64,000 nucleotides of DNA from CAWARU01 sp963784575 (GTDB lineage Bacteria > Pseudomonadota > Gammaproteobacteria > UBA6186 > Azoamicaceae). The position numbers and the translations under genes were made by a program. The notes below the pieces were generated by a model. The model was not told the DNA's origin, did no database searches, and worked only from the letters and a program-made list of their open reading frames with translations. Positions 9,953 to 19,186 of this stretch are shown piece after piece (the stretch's first letter is position 1; each line of letters opens with the position of its first letter). The DNA lies in assembly GCA_963784575.1 (NCBI GenBank), contig CAWARU010000001.1:3100001-3164000 (forward strand), written 5' to 3'.

Positions 9953-11737
9953 TTAGGAAAAAGTCGCCTCTGCATTTAGCTTCTTTTGAACGAAGTCTAA
10001 GATTTCTGGTTCCGGGATGAGTTTGGATTCATCTGAAATACGTGCTTTATATTCCAGCATGCCATTAGCAAGATTTTTTTCACCGATCACAATTCGATGT
10101 GGGATGCCTATCAACTCACTGTCTGCGAACATGACGCCGGGGCGTTCATCACGATCATCGAGCAGAACGTCGATTCCTGCTTTCTGTAAGGCATCATAAA
10201 GCTTTTCAGTGCTGCGTTGAACGATTTCAGATCGCTTCAAACCTATGGGAATCAAAGAAACTTGAAAAGGTGCGAGAGGTGCCGGCCAGACAATGCCTTT
10301 ATCATCGAAATTTTGCTCAATGGCAGCAGCGACGATGCGTGATACGCCAATTCCATAGCAGCCCATTAAAAGAGTGCGGGCCTTGCCGGATTCATCGAGT
10401 ACCGTGGCATTCATGGCTTCACTGTATTTAGTGCCAAGTTGAAAGATATGTCCGACCTCAATGCCGCGTGTTAAGTCCAGAGTGCCATTGCCGTCTGGGC
10501 TTTTATCTCCTTTAACAACAGAACGCAGATCAAAAACTTCAGGTTCGACACAATCACGACCCCAATTAAACCCAGCATAGTGGGTATCGTCTTTATTGGC
10601 GCCGCAAATGAAATTGGACATGTGGGCGGCATCGGGATCAGCAATCAAAGGAATTGCAGCATTATCTCGTTTTTCATTTTTATCGTTTTTTTGTTTTGCG
10701 CTTGGAATTTTGAGATTCAACGGTCCCACAAATCCAGGACTGCAATTGGCAATTTCTTTGAGTTCTTCAGGCGTTATTAAAGATAAGGGATTCGCAACCA
10801 AAGGATGTTTTTCGGCCTTTATTGCATTTAACTGATGATCGCCTCGAACCAGTAGCGCCACCACAGGATGTTCCTCTGTTCGGCCACGAACCAGCATGGT
10901 TTTCAAGATATCTTTGGTTTGCACGCCGAGGTGCTTTGCCTGTCCTTCTACCGTTTTTATTTCTGGTGTCGTGACAAAACTCAATTCTTTATTTGGTTTG
11001 GGTCGAGGAGTACTATCCGCTAAAGGTTTTGCGAGTTCAACATTGGCAGCATAATCGCTTTCAGTGCTATAGGCGATAAGATCCTCCCCGGCGTCTGCCA
11101 GGACTTGGAATTCATGCGAGAAAGTGCCGCCAATACTGCCGGTGTCCGCAAGCACGGCACGAAATTTCAGGCCCAGCCGAGTAAAAATTCGGGTGTAGGC
11201 CTGATACATGGCATCGTAGGATTGCTGCAGTGACTCTTTGTCTAGATTAAAAGAATAGGCATCTTTCATGAGGAATTCACGCGCGCGCATCACGCCAAAT
11301 CGGGGTCTGATTTCATCACGAAATTTGGTTTGAATTTGATAAAAAGTGATAGGTAATTGTTTATAGCTTCGGATTTCGCGGCGTACCAAATCGGTGATAA
11401 CTTCTTCATGGGTAGGGCCGAAGCAAAAATCGCGCTGATGGCGATCCTCTATACGAAGTAGGTTGGGTCCATACTGATCCCATCGCCCTGTTTCAATCCA
11501 AAGCTCTGCAGGTTGTATCGCTGGCATGAGTAGTTCTTGTGCACCTATGCGATCCATTTCTTCCCGAATAACTTTTTCTACTTTTCGAAGCACTCTAAGA
11601 CCTAGAGGCAACCAAGTATATAGACCTGAGGCGAGTTTTCGTATCATGGCAGCGCGGATCATGAGCTTATGGCTGCTGATTTCAGCATCGCTGGGTGAGT
11701 CTTTAAGAGTGGCTAAAAATAAGTTTGATACCTTCAT
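9953..11737 (-). CDS. proS: Prolyl-tRNA synthetase (bacterial type, with editing domain)
   Basis: Charges tRNA-Pro with proline. The 594-residue protein begins with the family's conserved N-terminus (LFLATLKDSPSDAEISSHKL, then RKLASGLYTWLPLG). Class II motifs follow: motif 2 around FRDEIRPRFGVMRAREFLMKDAYSF and motif 3 around MGCYGIGVSRIVAA. The insertion editing domain (INS, about 220-390), which clears Ala-tRNA-Pro, lies between motifs 2 and 3, and the anticodon-binding domain is at the end (VSLIPIGLKR to the C-terminus). I chose the ATG at 11737 because the alignment with the family starts there; an upstream in-frame TTG (11779) would add 14 unsupported residues. The 11738-11952 gap to the divergent neighbour should hold the promoters of both genes. 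Confidence 0.97.
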   Translation of the reverse strand: MKVSNLFLATLKDSPSDAEISSHKLMIRAAMIRKLASGLYTWLPLGLRVLRKVEKVIREEMDRIGAQELLMPAIQPAELWIETGRWDQYGPNLLRIEDRHQRDFCFGPTHEEVITDLVRREIRSYKQLPITFYQIQTKFRDEIRPRFGVMRAREFLMKDAYSFNLDKESLQQSYDAMYQAYTRIFTRLGLKFRAVLADTGSIGGTFSHEFQVLADAGEDLIAYSTESDYAANVELAKPLADSTPRPKPNKELSFVTTPEIKTVEGQAKHLGVQTKDILKTMLVRGRTEEHPVVALLVRGDHQLNAIKAEKHPLVANPLSLITPEELKEIANCSPGFVGPLNLKIPSAKQKNDKNEKRDNAAIPLIADPDAAHMSNFICGANKDDTHYAGFNWGRDCVEPEVFDLRSVVKGDKSPDGNGTLDLTRGIEVGHIFQLGTKYSEAMNATVLDESGKARTLLMGCYGIGVSRIVAAAIEQNFDDKGIVWPAPLAPFQVSLIPIGLKRSEIVQRSTEKLYDALQKAGIDVLLDDRDERPGVMFADSELIGIPHRIVIGEKNLANGMLEYKARISDESKLIPEPEILDFVQKKLNAEATFS

Positions 11738-11952
11738 AAGTCCCGTGTCATGCAAAAATGGCTTAAAATCGCTCTTCAAGAGAACCGTTTAAGCTCTCAT
11801 ATGCTCATATTGTATTCAATACAGGCTGTGGGTCAAGTGTTCATTTTTACTTTTTAGTAAATCTCATTTAGTATTTACTTAATAGCAGTGTTTTTTTTGG
11901 CATCAAAAATCCCAAGGATATTAATAAAGGTTTTAAAAAGGACGTTTCGTAA

Positions 11953-12495
11953 ATGGCCAAATATTTGAGTCTCACCGAATATAATCGTTGGTTCAGATCT
12001 TATCAATTAAACTTAGATCGCTATTTGGCACAACTCGATGCATTGAGATTGGCATTAGGGCTTGCACCGGAAACCCCACAACGTGTGGAAGTTGAACAGG
12101 ATTTTGACAAAATTGATGAATTATTAGAAAAAAGCCTGCCTCGGAATTTCCTATTATATGGGGAGCCTCTCAGTCGCTATGAAGTATTGGTTGAAAATTT
12201 CAAGGTTCTGGTTAATTTAATCTGCAAAGGTTTGCGTATCACAGAACCCTTTCAGGGAATCTACCAAACCGAAAAGAATCGCGTGTTAAAACTACATAAT
12301 GAATATAAATTCAAAGACAAATTTTTGGACATCAAAGACAAAGTGGATGCGTTGCTTTTGGATGTCGGGAAGCTTGAAGAATTGGAGAAGGAAGAAGAAG
12401 AGAAGAAGATGAAAGATGCTGCGGCGGCAGGGGCGGAAGCAGCGGAAAAAGTGAGTGGAGAGAAGACTAGCGAAGATGATAATATTGGTTTTTGA
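11953..12495 (+). CDS. Hypothetical small charged helical protein
   Basis: 180 residues; not recognised. The ATG follows AAAAAGGA at about ten bases. The first 130 residues are mixed helical sequence rich in Leu, Tyr and Arg (MAKYLSLTEYNRWFRSYQLN). From about 138 to 180 it becomes an acidic/basic low-complexity tail (EELEKEEEEKKMKDAAAAG, then SGEKTSEDDNIGF), probably a short coiled coil and disordered end. No signal peptide or membrane segment. It is divergent from proS and ends 33 nt before the convergent sufT. Ribosome site, length and composition support a real gene. Confidence 0.65.
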   Translation: MAKYLSLTEYNRWFRSYQLNLDRYLAQLDALRLALGLAPETPQRVEVEQDFDKIDELLEKSLPRNFLLYGEPLSRYEVLVENFKVLVNLICKGLRITEPFQGIYQTEKNRVLKLHNEYKFKDKFLDIKDKVDALLLDVGKLEELEKEEEEKKMKDAAAAGAEAAEKVSGEKTSEDDNIGF

Positions 12496-12528
12496 AGCGG
12501 AGCAGCCTAACGAACTCTAAAGATCGAA

Positions 12529-12867
12529 TCAGAACATATTTAATTCTAATTTTGTAGCTTCGGACATAAGGTCCTTTGTCCAAGGTGGTTCCCAAACCAA
12601 CTCTACTGAAACTGCTCCAACGCCTTTTACTGTAAGAATACGCTCTTGGACTGTCTGTGGAAAAGTTTCTGCAACCGGACAACCAGGGGAAGTTAACGTC
12701 ATTTGGATATACACGCAGTTACTATCTTCTTCATCCTTTATTTCAATAGAATAAATAAGACCAAGATCATAGATATTAACTGGAATTTCTGGATCATAGA
12801 TGCTGCGGAGAGCTTCGATGATGCGCTCATTCAAAGATAATTCTGACTGATTGTTGGGTCCTGTCAT
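12529..12867 (-). CDS. sufT: SufT-like MIP18/DUF59 Fe-S cluster assembly protein
   Basis: About 112 residues of the MIP18 (DUF59) family, which helps mature Fe-S proteins. Diagnostic blocks are YDPEIPVNIYDLGLIY near residue 25, TLTSPGCPVAE near 65 (with the conserved cysteine) and LVWEPPWTKDLMSEATK near the end. The ATG at 12867 has GGGGA eight bases upstream; an in-frame TTG at 12882 is a weaker alternative. In many proteobacteria this gene closes the suf operon; here it sits 22 kb away, alone, and divergent from the next gene with start codons under 90 nt apart. It probably acts with the SufBCDSU system of this window. Confidence 0.88.
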   Translation of the reverse strand: MTGPNNQSELSLNERIIEALRSIYDPEIPVNIYDLGLIYSIEIKDEEDSNCVYIQMTLTSPGCPVAETFPQTVQERILTVKGVGAVSVELVWEPPWTKDLMSEATKLELNMF

Positions 12868-12948
12868 TGGCCATATCCCCAAAATATGATAGTTTATTGT
12901 TTTCTCATCAAAAAATCAAGAGAAACCGATGTTAAAAAAGGAGTACGA

Positions 12949-13665
12949 ATGTCTGTTGACACTGAAACACTTGAAAAAAATCTAGCTGCAATCCCTCTCC
13001 CCAATTCCTGGCGTATTGCTGCAGGTAGCACAGAATGGTTGAATGAAGATCTTGGAGATCGGGTAATAATTTTTGATAAGAAACTTGTAGATCTTGAAGA
13101 GATAGAATGTTCAGAAGATGCGATAGAAACGAGAGAAGCAGAAACAGCAGCAGAAAAAGAAAAAAGTGAACAAGACGGCGCTAACGGAGAAGAGGGAGCT
13201 GATGAAGATAAAAAGTTTGAACTTTATCGTGCTGCACTCTATAAAACGAAACTCATGCTGAATGTGGAAGGAGAAACGATTGTCGGTCCTAAATTGCTGC
13301 TCTTTTACCGATTAAAAAAATGTACTTGGAAAGTACCCATAGAAAAAATAAAAGGCTATAGTCGACTTCACTTTGGAGAAGACTCTGACAAACTTTCGAC
13401 AATTTTCATCACTTATCCTGGCATCTATATGGATCAGCATTATGTCGTGCCTGACAGCAATAGATTCTCGGATCTGAAAGATGCAGCAACGGAAGGCAGC
13501 ATTTTGCAATGGTATGAAAGGCAATTTTGCTTCCAAATACCGATTGGTTGTTATCCAAAACAGTGTCTAGAATTGATCTTTAAATTATTTTCTAGAGAAA
13601 GGAGGCATAACGAAAGAAGAGCGAGACTATTTCTATCAAATTGCAGGAGAAGAGCAATTAAATGA
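12949..13665 (+). CDS. N-terminal piece of a frameshifted ~1000-residue protein of unknown family
   Basis: About 239 residues from a well-supported ATG (AAGGAG six bases upstream); the in-frame ATG at 12886 lacks such a site. It aligns with the start of the intact paralog at 16134-19136: IPLPNSWRIAAGS matches IPLPKCWRIIAGS, and ERQFCFQIPIG matches EKQYSVGFPMH. The match stops at FKLFSRE, after which this frame gives an Arg-rich tail (RRHNERRARLF) and a TGA. The other half continues in the +1 frame from 13601. So this is the front of one gene broken by a single extra base, or needing a +1 ribosomal shift. An acidic low-complexity insert lies near residues 55-85. Function unknown; no known domain recognised. 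Confidence 0.7.
   Translation: MSVDTETLEKNLAAIPLPNSWRIAAGSTEWLNEDLGDRVIIFDKKLVDLEEIECSEDAIETREAETAAEKEKSEQDGANGEEGADEDKKFELYRAALYKTKLMLNVEGETIVGPKLLLFYRLKKCTWKVPIEKIKGYSRLHFGEDSDKLSTIFITYPGIYMDQHYVVPDSNRFSDLKDAATEGSILQWYERQFCFQIPIGCYPKQCLELIFKLFSRERRHNERRARLFLSNCRRRAIK
13577..13662 (+). other. Frameshift window joining the two halves of the broken paralog
   Basis: Both frames are open here: frame +2 opens after the TGA at 13574-13576 and frame +1 closes at the TGA at 13663-13665. The two protein matches join at TCT-AGA-GAA-AGG-AGG-CAT (13591-13608). Dropping one base in GAAAGG gives FSREGGITKEERDYF, which aligns gap-free with FFENGGVTREEFDYF of the paralog. The site contains tandem AGG codons, known in E. 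coli to promote +1 slippage, and AGGAGG is also a perfect Shine-Dalgarno core. No ATG, GTG or TTG lies 5-10 bases after it, so reinitiation here is unlikely. Confidence 0.75.
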
Positions 13666-15967
13666 ACATCAAGCGGAAGCGCATCAAAAAGCCTGTCTTG
13701 CATTAGAACATTCTATTAAAACAGATCAAGATTGGCGTGACATAAAATCTTTGGTAGAAGACTATCATTCTCTCACTTTGAAACAAGAACTCAATGGAGA
13801 ACGATTCTTAAGCTTTGCAAGTTTAGCCTATGATTTTGCCTGTGCCATTGAGCTTCATGCAAAAAATCGTTTGAACTTTGCTCTAGATTTATTGAAAATT
13901 ATCACACAAACCCATGATTGGATGAAATCAAAGGTAACTTCGCCCTATATTTTCCTTGCTATGTCCAAAGTCTGTGATCTTTTGATGGTCGGTGATTTTG
14001 GTAGTACCGCTCAAAAAAGAAATATTGTCAAGCAACAGTTGTTAAATCCCATGTCTTTATTGTTAGAGTCAGATTTTTTTGAACCGCGATTTTTGAAGAG
14101 AATATTATCCATTTTGTGCGGTTTCTATGGCTTGAGTGATGGCGGTGCGAAAAATCCTCTGGAAAGCATCGGCACGGGGGCAGGAGAAGGAAAGTCAAAT
14201 TATCCAGCACAATTGATTGAAATTTTTATCAAACTGTTGAACATGGTCAGAAAATATAGCAAGCAATTTGCGGATCTACCGGTGGCAGGCCAAGCGCACT
14301 ATATTAAAAGTATCAAAAGAAAAGCGAGCCAAAACTGCATCCAGGTGCTGCTTCAAGCTTGTTCCCGAAGCAAAGGAAAACGCGCATCAATCGAACTTGA
14401 TGCCTCAGGCATCCAGAAAATGACACAGGATGTCGTTGATCTCAATTCCAAAGATTCCAATCCCAAAGTCATTGCACAGAGCAAACTGGCTTCAGATCCC
14501 AAAGTTATTGAACCGGACAAGAAAACTGATCTGCCTCCAGGGTTAAAAATAGTAGCAGGAAATCTCAAAAATATTGATAAGGAATTGATTGTTCTCAAAA
14601 GAGAATTCAAGGAAGAAGCGTCACTTCTGATGCAGAGCATGAAGCGTGAAGACGGAAGTTTAGCATCCTGGCAGCAAAAAAAATATGAAAAACATTGGAG
14701 GATGCAGGTGACTCATATCGCTTTCCTGGATTTTGAAGATTATGGCGGTTTGGTAGATGATATCACTGGTGAAAAATCACCGAGCCTCGAATTCAGAACA
14801 GTCCTATTTCTGCTCGGCAATCCTAGCTATCTTGGCCGAAAGACTAGCGTACATATACTCGCGAATTCCTTCAGATTTGAACATTATCTTGAATTGGTAA
14901 GTTTTGCATCCAAGTATCAAATGTTTTGGTTTCCAGGCCGACAAAATCGTTTTGAAACCAGGGTTTCCGATATTTTAAACAAAGATTTAGCTCCGGATAT
15001 TGTTGCGAGCTCGAACAGTCAGCCATTGGAATACTATAGCGTGCAAATAGGACGCATGCCAAAAGCGCTCTGCAAGCTTTTTTTCGATTTTTTAGTCACG
15101 AGAGGCGTGATGCCGCAAACCTATTGTGATTTTTTGATGCAATTTGCAACAGCTCATGAGCGTTTCTATTCTGAAATCAGCGCGTCACAAATAAATGCAT
15201 TTTTGCTGGGTAAGCATTATACTAAAGCAATTCAAGAGGCAGCAGTTGCAACAGAAGCTGCTTTGAATAAGGTGATTTTAGGTTTGGCATACTTACGGCC
15301 AAGTAAAAATCAGAAATTTTATTTGGATTCTAGCCTAGCATTTGAATTGGCAGAAAGTCTTGAGAATATATCACAAACCGCAGCATTGGAAGCTCTTTGC
15401 ATCATTATTAAACTCGCAGAAAAGAATACGGATTCTCCTTTCATGGGTTTGGTTTTGGATAAATTCTGCCGCATCAGTCTTAGCTTGTATAGGGAGGGTG
15501 GCAGAGAGGATATATCACTGCTAGAACAAGCTATAGAATGCGGCTTGTACAGGATATTATACTTGGCAAATCAGGAAGCCATGTTTGATTTTATTGCTTT
15601 GCTCGAAGAATACGCGGGTTTTAGTATCGTTGAACGAGAGAGTATTAATGCTTTGATTGTGGATCCTGAATATATTGCGAATCCTGCTGAAATTTTGGCA
15701 TATGTTATGGGATCTCTATCTGATATTGTTTATTATGCAAAAGATGCTGTGGAATCAGTTGCTCCAAAACCGTCATTGGTTTTCAGTCTTGAAGCAGAAA
15801 GACTTCAATCGACTTCAGATACAGATAAATCGAAAAAGAAGGAAAGACAACTGGGTCACAAAGGGCAGCAGCAAACGATAGCGAGCAGGCAGCAGCATCA
15901 GACTGCAAGTGGATCGCAACGCAAACCAGGGAGCAGGCAGCAACATCATGACAGGAAATTTAGATAA
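13601..15967 (+). CDS. C-terminal piece of the frameshifted ~1000-residue protein
   Basis: Continues the gene begun at 12949, in the +1 frame; 13601 is the first codon that aligns with the paralog. It has no credible start of its own: the nearest candidate is a TTG at 13751 without a ribosome site. It matches the intact paralog to the end, for example SLAYDFACAIELHAK near the start and QIGRMPKALCKLFFDFLVTR in the second half. The ~760 codons after the shift contain no further break, so the damage is recent, is a sequencing error, or is tolerated through frameshifting. The last 50 residues are Gln/Ser/His/Lys-rich (HKGQQQTIASRQQHQ) and differ from the paralog, suggesting a disordered tail. Function unknown. 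Confidence 0.7.
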   Translation, partial: GGITKEERDYFYQIAGEEQLNEHQAEAHQKACLALEHSIKTDQDWRDIKSLVEDYHSLTLKQELNGERFLSFASLAYDFACAIELHAKNRLNFALDLLKIITQTHDWMKSKVTSPYIFLAMSKVCDLLMVGDFGSTAQKRNIVKQQLLNPMSLLLESDFFEPRFLKRILSILCGFYGLSDGGAKNPLESIGTGAGEGKSNYPAQLIEIFIKLLNMVRKYSKQFADLPVAGQAHYIKSIKRKASQNCIQVLLQACSRSKGKRASIELDASGIQKMTQDVVDLNSKDSNPKVIAQSKLASDPKVIEPDKKTDLPPGLKIVAGNLKNIDKELIVLKREFKEEASLLMQSMKREDGSLASWQQKKYEKHWRMQVTHIAFLDFEDYGGLVDDITGEKSPSLEFRTVLFLLGNPSYLGRKTSVHILANSFRFEHYLELVSFASKYQMFWFPGRQNRFETRVSDILNKDLAPDIVASSNSQPLEYYSVQIGRMPKALCKLFFDFLVTRGVMPQTYCDFLMQFATAHERFYSEISASQINAFLLGKHYTKAIQEAAVATEAALNKVILGLAYLRPSKNQKFYLDSSLAFELAESLENISQTAALEALCIIIKLAEKNTDSPFMGLVLDKFCRISLSLYREGGREDISLLEQAIECGLYRILYLANQEAMFDFIALLEEYAGFSIVERESINALIVDPEYIANPAEILAYVMGSLSDIVYYAKDAVESVAPKPSLVFSLEAERLQSTSDTDKSKKKERQLGHKGQQQTIASRQQHQTASGSQRKPGSRQQHHDRKFR

Positions 15968-16133
15968 TTTATGTCAGTAGAGGTTTTTTAAGAAAACTAA
16001 CTTTATTGTAGTGATGTAGAATAGCAGCATCGAATATGTTAAAATTCCCAGGCAAATCTAGAGGTTTGGCTTTGCTACTATCCCTCCATTACCTCGGAGG
16101 TGGTAAATTATAAATAGCGAATTGGAGAATTAT

Positions 16134-19100
16134 ATGTCTACTACTACAGATGGAATTAGGGAAGAAACTGGAAGGCAAGTAAAAGAAGGCAGCCAGTTAG
16201 CTAATATTCCTTTACCAAAGTGCTGGCGTATCATTGCAGGTTCCCGAGAGTTGCTGGACACAGGCTTTTTACCAGCTGACTCTACATTTTCCCACAATCC
16301 ACCTATTCTTATTTTTGAAAAAAAAAATGAGACTCACCTGCAGCAGCAATCAAGTATAAATTCCTCATATGAACTTTTTCGTGTTGCTATCTATGCAGCT
16401 GATCTTCTGTTGAATAAAGATAACGACAGGTATTTTGGACCCAAAATGGTCTTTTTTTATAGGATTAAAGATTCCGAACCGAAAGTCATTATATGGAATG
16501 TGAAGCCTTATAGCCGCGAAGAATATGGCGCTCCCTATGCACCACTTTCAAAGATTGATACATTATACCCTGGGATCTTTCTAGATGGCGCCATCAGTGC
16601 GAAAGAAACATTGGCATTGGGATCTTGTCAAAATCTAGAAACCGGAACAGATCTTTTGTGGCCAGAGAAGCAGTATTCGGTTGGATTTCCAATGCATATT
16701 TGCGGAACATTCTGGAAAAAGCTGGTGTTGAATTTTTTCTTCGAAAACGGGGGTGTAACTCGGGAAGAGTTTGATTATTTTTTGAAAATTTCTGGCGATG
16801 TGATTTATTCAACAGAAGAGAAAGAGGCCTATGACAAAGCCAAAGCTGAGGTTTGGCAAAAAATTGCTATGGATGATTGGGATCTTGAATGGCAGAGGGA
16901 ATTAAAAAAAATCGTTCAAGAGGCCCATAGAAGTACCTACCTGAAATACGAGGAAAATGGAAAGTATCTGGATTATTCATCCCTCGCCTATGATTTAGCA
17001 TGCGTGATCTCAGAGCAGGCACCACATCAAATTGATTTTGCGCTCGATTTATTGAAGATAATTACCTGCACTTTGGATTGGAGAAAAAGTGAAGTGATGT
17101 CTCCCTACGCTTATATTGCGTTATCCAAGGCAGGTGATATCATTTTGAACGGAAATTTTGGTTCACCTAAATTAAAAAGAAGCTATATCAGAGAAAATTT
17201 AAGTCATTTTATCTCATTGGATCACTTTGCTGCACACTTTGAAGTGATGCCGCTCCAAAAAATGCTTGCAATCCTATGTGGTTTGGATCCCAAAACAGAT
17301 GCTGATAATCCTCTGTTACAAGATAATATACCGATCGCTGAAACCGTCGCTGACAAAGTAACGCAAGTCATGGATATTTTTATGACCTTAGCGAAAATGT
17401 GCAAGCAATATAAGAATGAAATCCTGGCGTTAGGCCATTCTGTTCCAGAAATGGCAAAGGAAGAAGATAGAGAAAAGAAAATAGAAAAGGATGAAGGAAA
17501 AGATAAAGGAAAGGATAAAGAACAAGAAAAGGATCAAAGATTGCAAGACGGGAGAGAAAAAGCAATAAAAGCAGCAAAATTAAGACTGGGTATCCAATCA
17601 AACGCAAGCGAGGAGCACGAAGAGAAAGAAGGGAAAGAAGGGAAAGAAAGAAAAGACAAAGCTGAAATCAAAACCAAGGCTGAAGTGAAAGCTGGATCTG
17701 AAATTAAAGCCAGAGCAGAAACTATTGCAACGCCTTCTGATTTAAAGGTGGTCGCTGGAGATATCAACATAGCAGAGAGCGGAATGGTGCTTTTGAAAAG
17801 AAACTTCTCTGCTGAACCCCGCCAAGTACCGGTTGAACCCTGGCAGAAAAAAGTATATGAGCACTATCAGGATTTCCAAGTCCAGTATATTGGTGTTGTG
17901 ACTTCAAAAATCCAATTAGGAAAAGACAAGTATTCAGAGAAAGAATTTACGACTGTCTCTTTTATTTTTGGAAATCCACAGGGAGGTCGAAAATTTCAAA
18001 AAGACGGGGTGACTTTCGTTTACAATGATCCGTTCCAGGTTGAATCTTTAGAATCTCCTTTCAAGCTTCTCAATTATCAATTTTTAGTTCCTTTTGCTTC
18101 CCATTATTGGGTTCCCCATTTTAAAGATCAGGGCAAAGATTTTGAAGGCGAGCTTGAAAAATTCTTAAATAAAGAATGGCAAGTGCCCGAAATGCTGATA
18201 GGAAGATCTACCAGTCCTCGAATAATGAAACATTTTAGCTTGCAAATTGGACGCATGCCGAAAGTACTCTGTAAGCAATTTTTTGACTTCCTGGTGACGA
18301 GAGGTGTTATGCCAGCCCATTTCAGTGATTTCCTGATGCGATTTGCGACAGGCCATGAATTGTCGTATTCAGAAGAAACATCATCCTCCATTCGCAAGCT
18401 TCTTGGAGATGGACACTACCGAAAAGCTGTTCTTGATGCCGAAAAAGCGATTATTGAACCTCTCCAATCAATCGTTGCAACTCGAAAAGAGCACATGGGA
18501 GATGATCCAGATTGGAGCTGTCATGATGATTCGAGTCTCTGCTTTGATCTTGCTTGCAATCTAGAACAACTTTCACCGCTTGATGCATTAGATGCATTAA
18601 GAATTATTATTGACTTAGAACGTCACAAAGGCAACTCTGCATTCTGGCGTCTGGCCGTGGATAAATTCTGCAATATTAGCCTCGCTTTAGTGAAAAAGGG
18701 TGATGAAAAAGATTTGCCGCTGCTCGAAGAGTCGATCAGAATTAATTTGAAGAGAATATTAAAACTCAGCAAAATGGAGAGTATCTTTACTTTGATCGAT
18801 CAATTGGAAGCTTATTGCGGCGTTATTTTATTAGATAGGAAAGCAGTGCGTGAGCGCGTTACAGATCCTGAAGTGATCGCAAATCAGGGCGAAGTCTTGA
18901 GTTTCATCATGAGCAAAATGGCAGATTTAATATATCAAGCCAGGAATGCTTTGGAAATCAGACAGCCTTTATTCTTAAGCCAGAAATCTATGTCATACAG
19001 TTCTATTAGTACTATTAGTAATGGATCTTTACTCGCATCTGCACCTATACCAGTAGATTCGAACTCTGGCTGTTCATTGGATGAGCTGGACTCGGAAAAG

Positions 19101-19136
19101 GATGAAGGAAAGCAGAAACAGCGTGTTTTTCGTTAA
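16134..19136 (+). CDS. ~1000-residue protein of unknown family, intact paralog with internal duplication
   Basis: 1000 residues from the ATG at 16134, with GGAG seven bases upstream; the TTG at 16122 is only an in-frame extension. No known domain recognised. The halves look duplicated: IIAGSRELLDTG near 35 recurs as VVAGDINIAESG near 545, SLAYDLACVISEQAPHQIDF near 285 as SLCFDLACNLEQLSPLDAL near 805, and a FDYFLKI-type block as FSDFLMRFATG. A highly charged linker rich in KEGKE, KDKGKDKEQEKD and KAEIKTKAE (about 440-540) separates the halves and is probably an extended helix. No signal peptide or transmembrane helix. The upstream gap holds a perfect ACCTC-G-GAGGT palindrome at 16091-16101. 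It follows its frameshifted paralog in tandem and precedes the ankyrin-like gene by 50 nt. An effector role is inference. Confidence 0.75.
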   Translation: MSTTTDGIREETGRQVKEGSQLANIPLPKCWRIIAGSRELLDTGFLPADSTFSHNPPILIFEKKNETHLQQQSSINSSYELFRVAIYAADLLLNKDNDRYFGPKMVFFYRIKDSEPKVIIWNVKPYSREEYGAPYAPLSKIDTLYPGIFLDGAISAKETLALGSCQNLETGTDLLWPEKQYSVGFPMHICGTFWKKLVLNFFFENGGVTREEFDYFLKISGDVIYSTEEKEAYDKAKAEVWQKIAMDDWDLEWQRELKKIVQEAHRSTYLKYEENGKYLDYSSLAYDLACVISEQAPHQIDFALDLLKIITCTLDWRKSEVMSPYAYIALSKAGDIILNGNFGSPKLKRSYIRENLSHFISLDHFAAHFEVMPLQKMLAILCGLDPKTDADNPLLQDNIPIAETVADKVTQVMDIFMTLAKMCKQYKNEILALGHSVPEMAKEEDREKKIEKDEGKDKGKDKEQEKDQRLQDGREKAIKAAKLRLGIQSNASEEHEEKEGKEGKERKDKAEIKTKAEVKAGSEIKARAETIATPSDLKVVAGDINIAESGMVLLKRNFSAEPRQVPVEPWQKKVYEHYQDFQVQYIGVVTSKIQLGKDKYSEKEFTTVSFIFGNPQGGRKFQKDGVTFVYNDPFQVESLESPFKLLNYQFLVPFASHYWVPHFKDQGKDFEGELEKFLNKEWQVPEMLIGRSTSPRIMKHFSLQIGRMPKVLCKQFFDFLVTRGVMPAHFSDFLMRFATGHELSYSEETSSSIRKLLGDGHYRKAVLDAEKAIIEPLQSIVATRKEHMGDDPDWSCHDDSSLCFDLACNLEQLSPLDALDALRIIIDLERHKGNSAFWRLAVDKFCNISLALVKKGDEKDLPLLEESIRINLKRILKLSKMESIFTLIDQLEAYCGVILLDRKAVRERVTDPEVIANQGEVLSFIMSKMADLIYQARNALEIRQPLFLSQKSMSYSSISTISNGSLLASAPIPVDSNSGCSLDELDSEKDEGKQKQRVFR

Positions 19137-19186
19137 AAATCGAATTTTAGTTTTTGTCATTATTTTGATTACTATTAGGAGGAAAC

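Noticed and set aside
11738..11779. Longer ProS starting at the TTG at 11779
   Set aside because: The added 14 residues do not align with the family and have no ribosome site.
13598..13612. AGGAGG as a ribosome site for an independent second gene
   Set aside because: No ATG, GTG or TTG lies at a usable distance, and the protein match runs continuously across the site from the upstream frame.
14353..14640. Open antisense frames inside the large helical genes (also near 17534-17770, 19858-20226, 43103-43432)
   Set aside because: They mirror the codon pattern of the sense gene (Ser/Leu-rich), lack ribosome sites, and the sense genes have clear paralogs or families.
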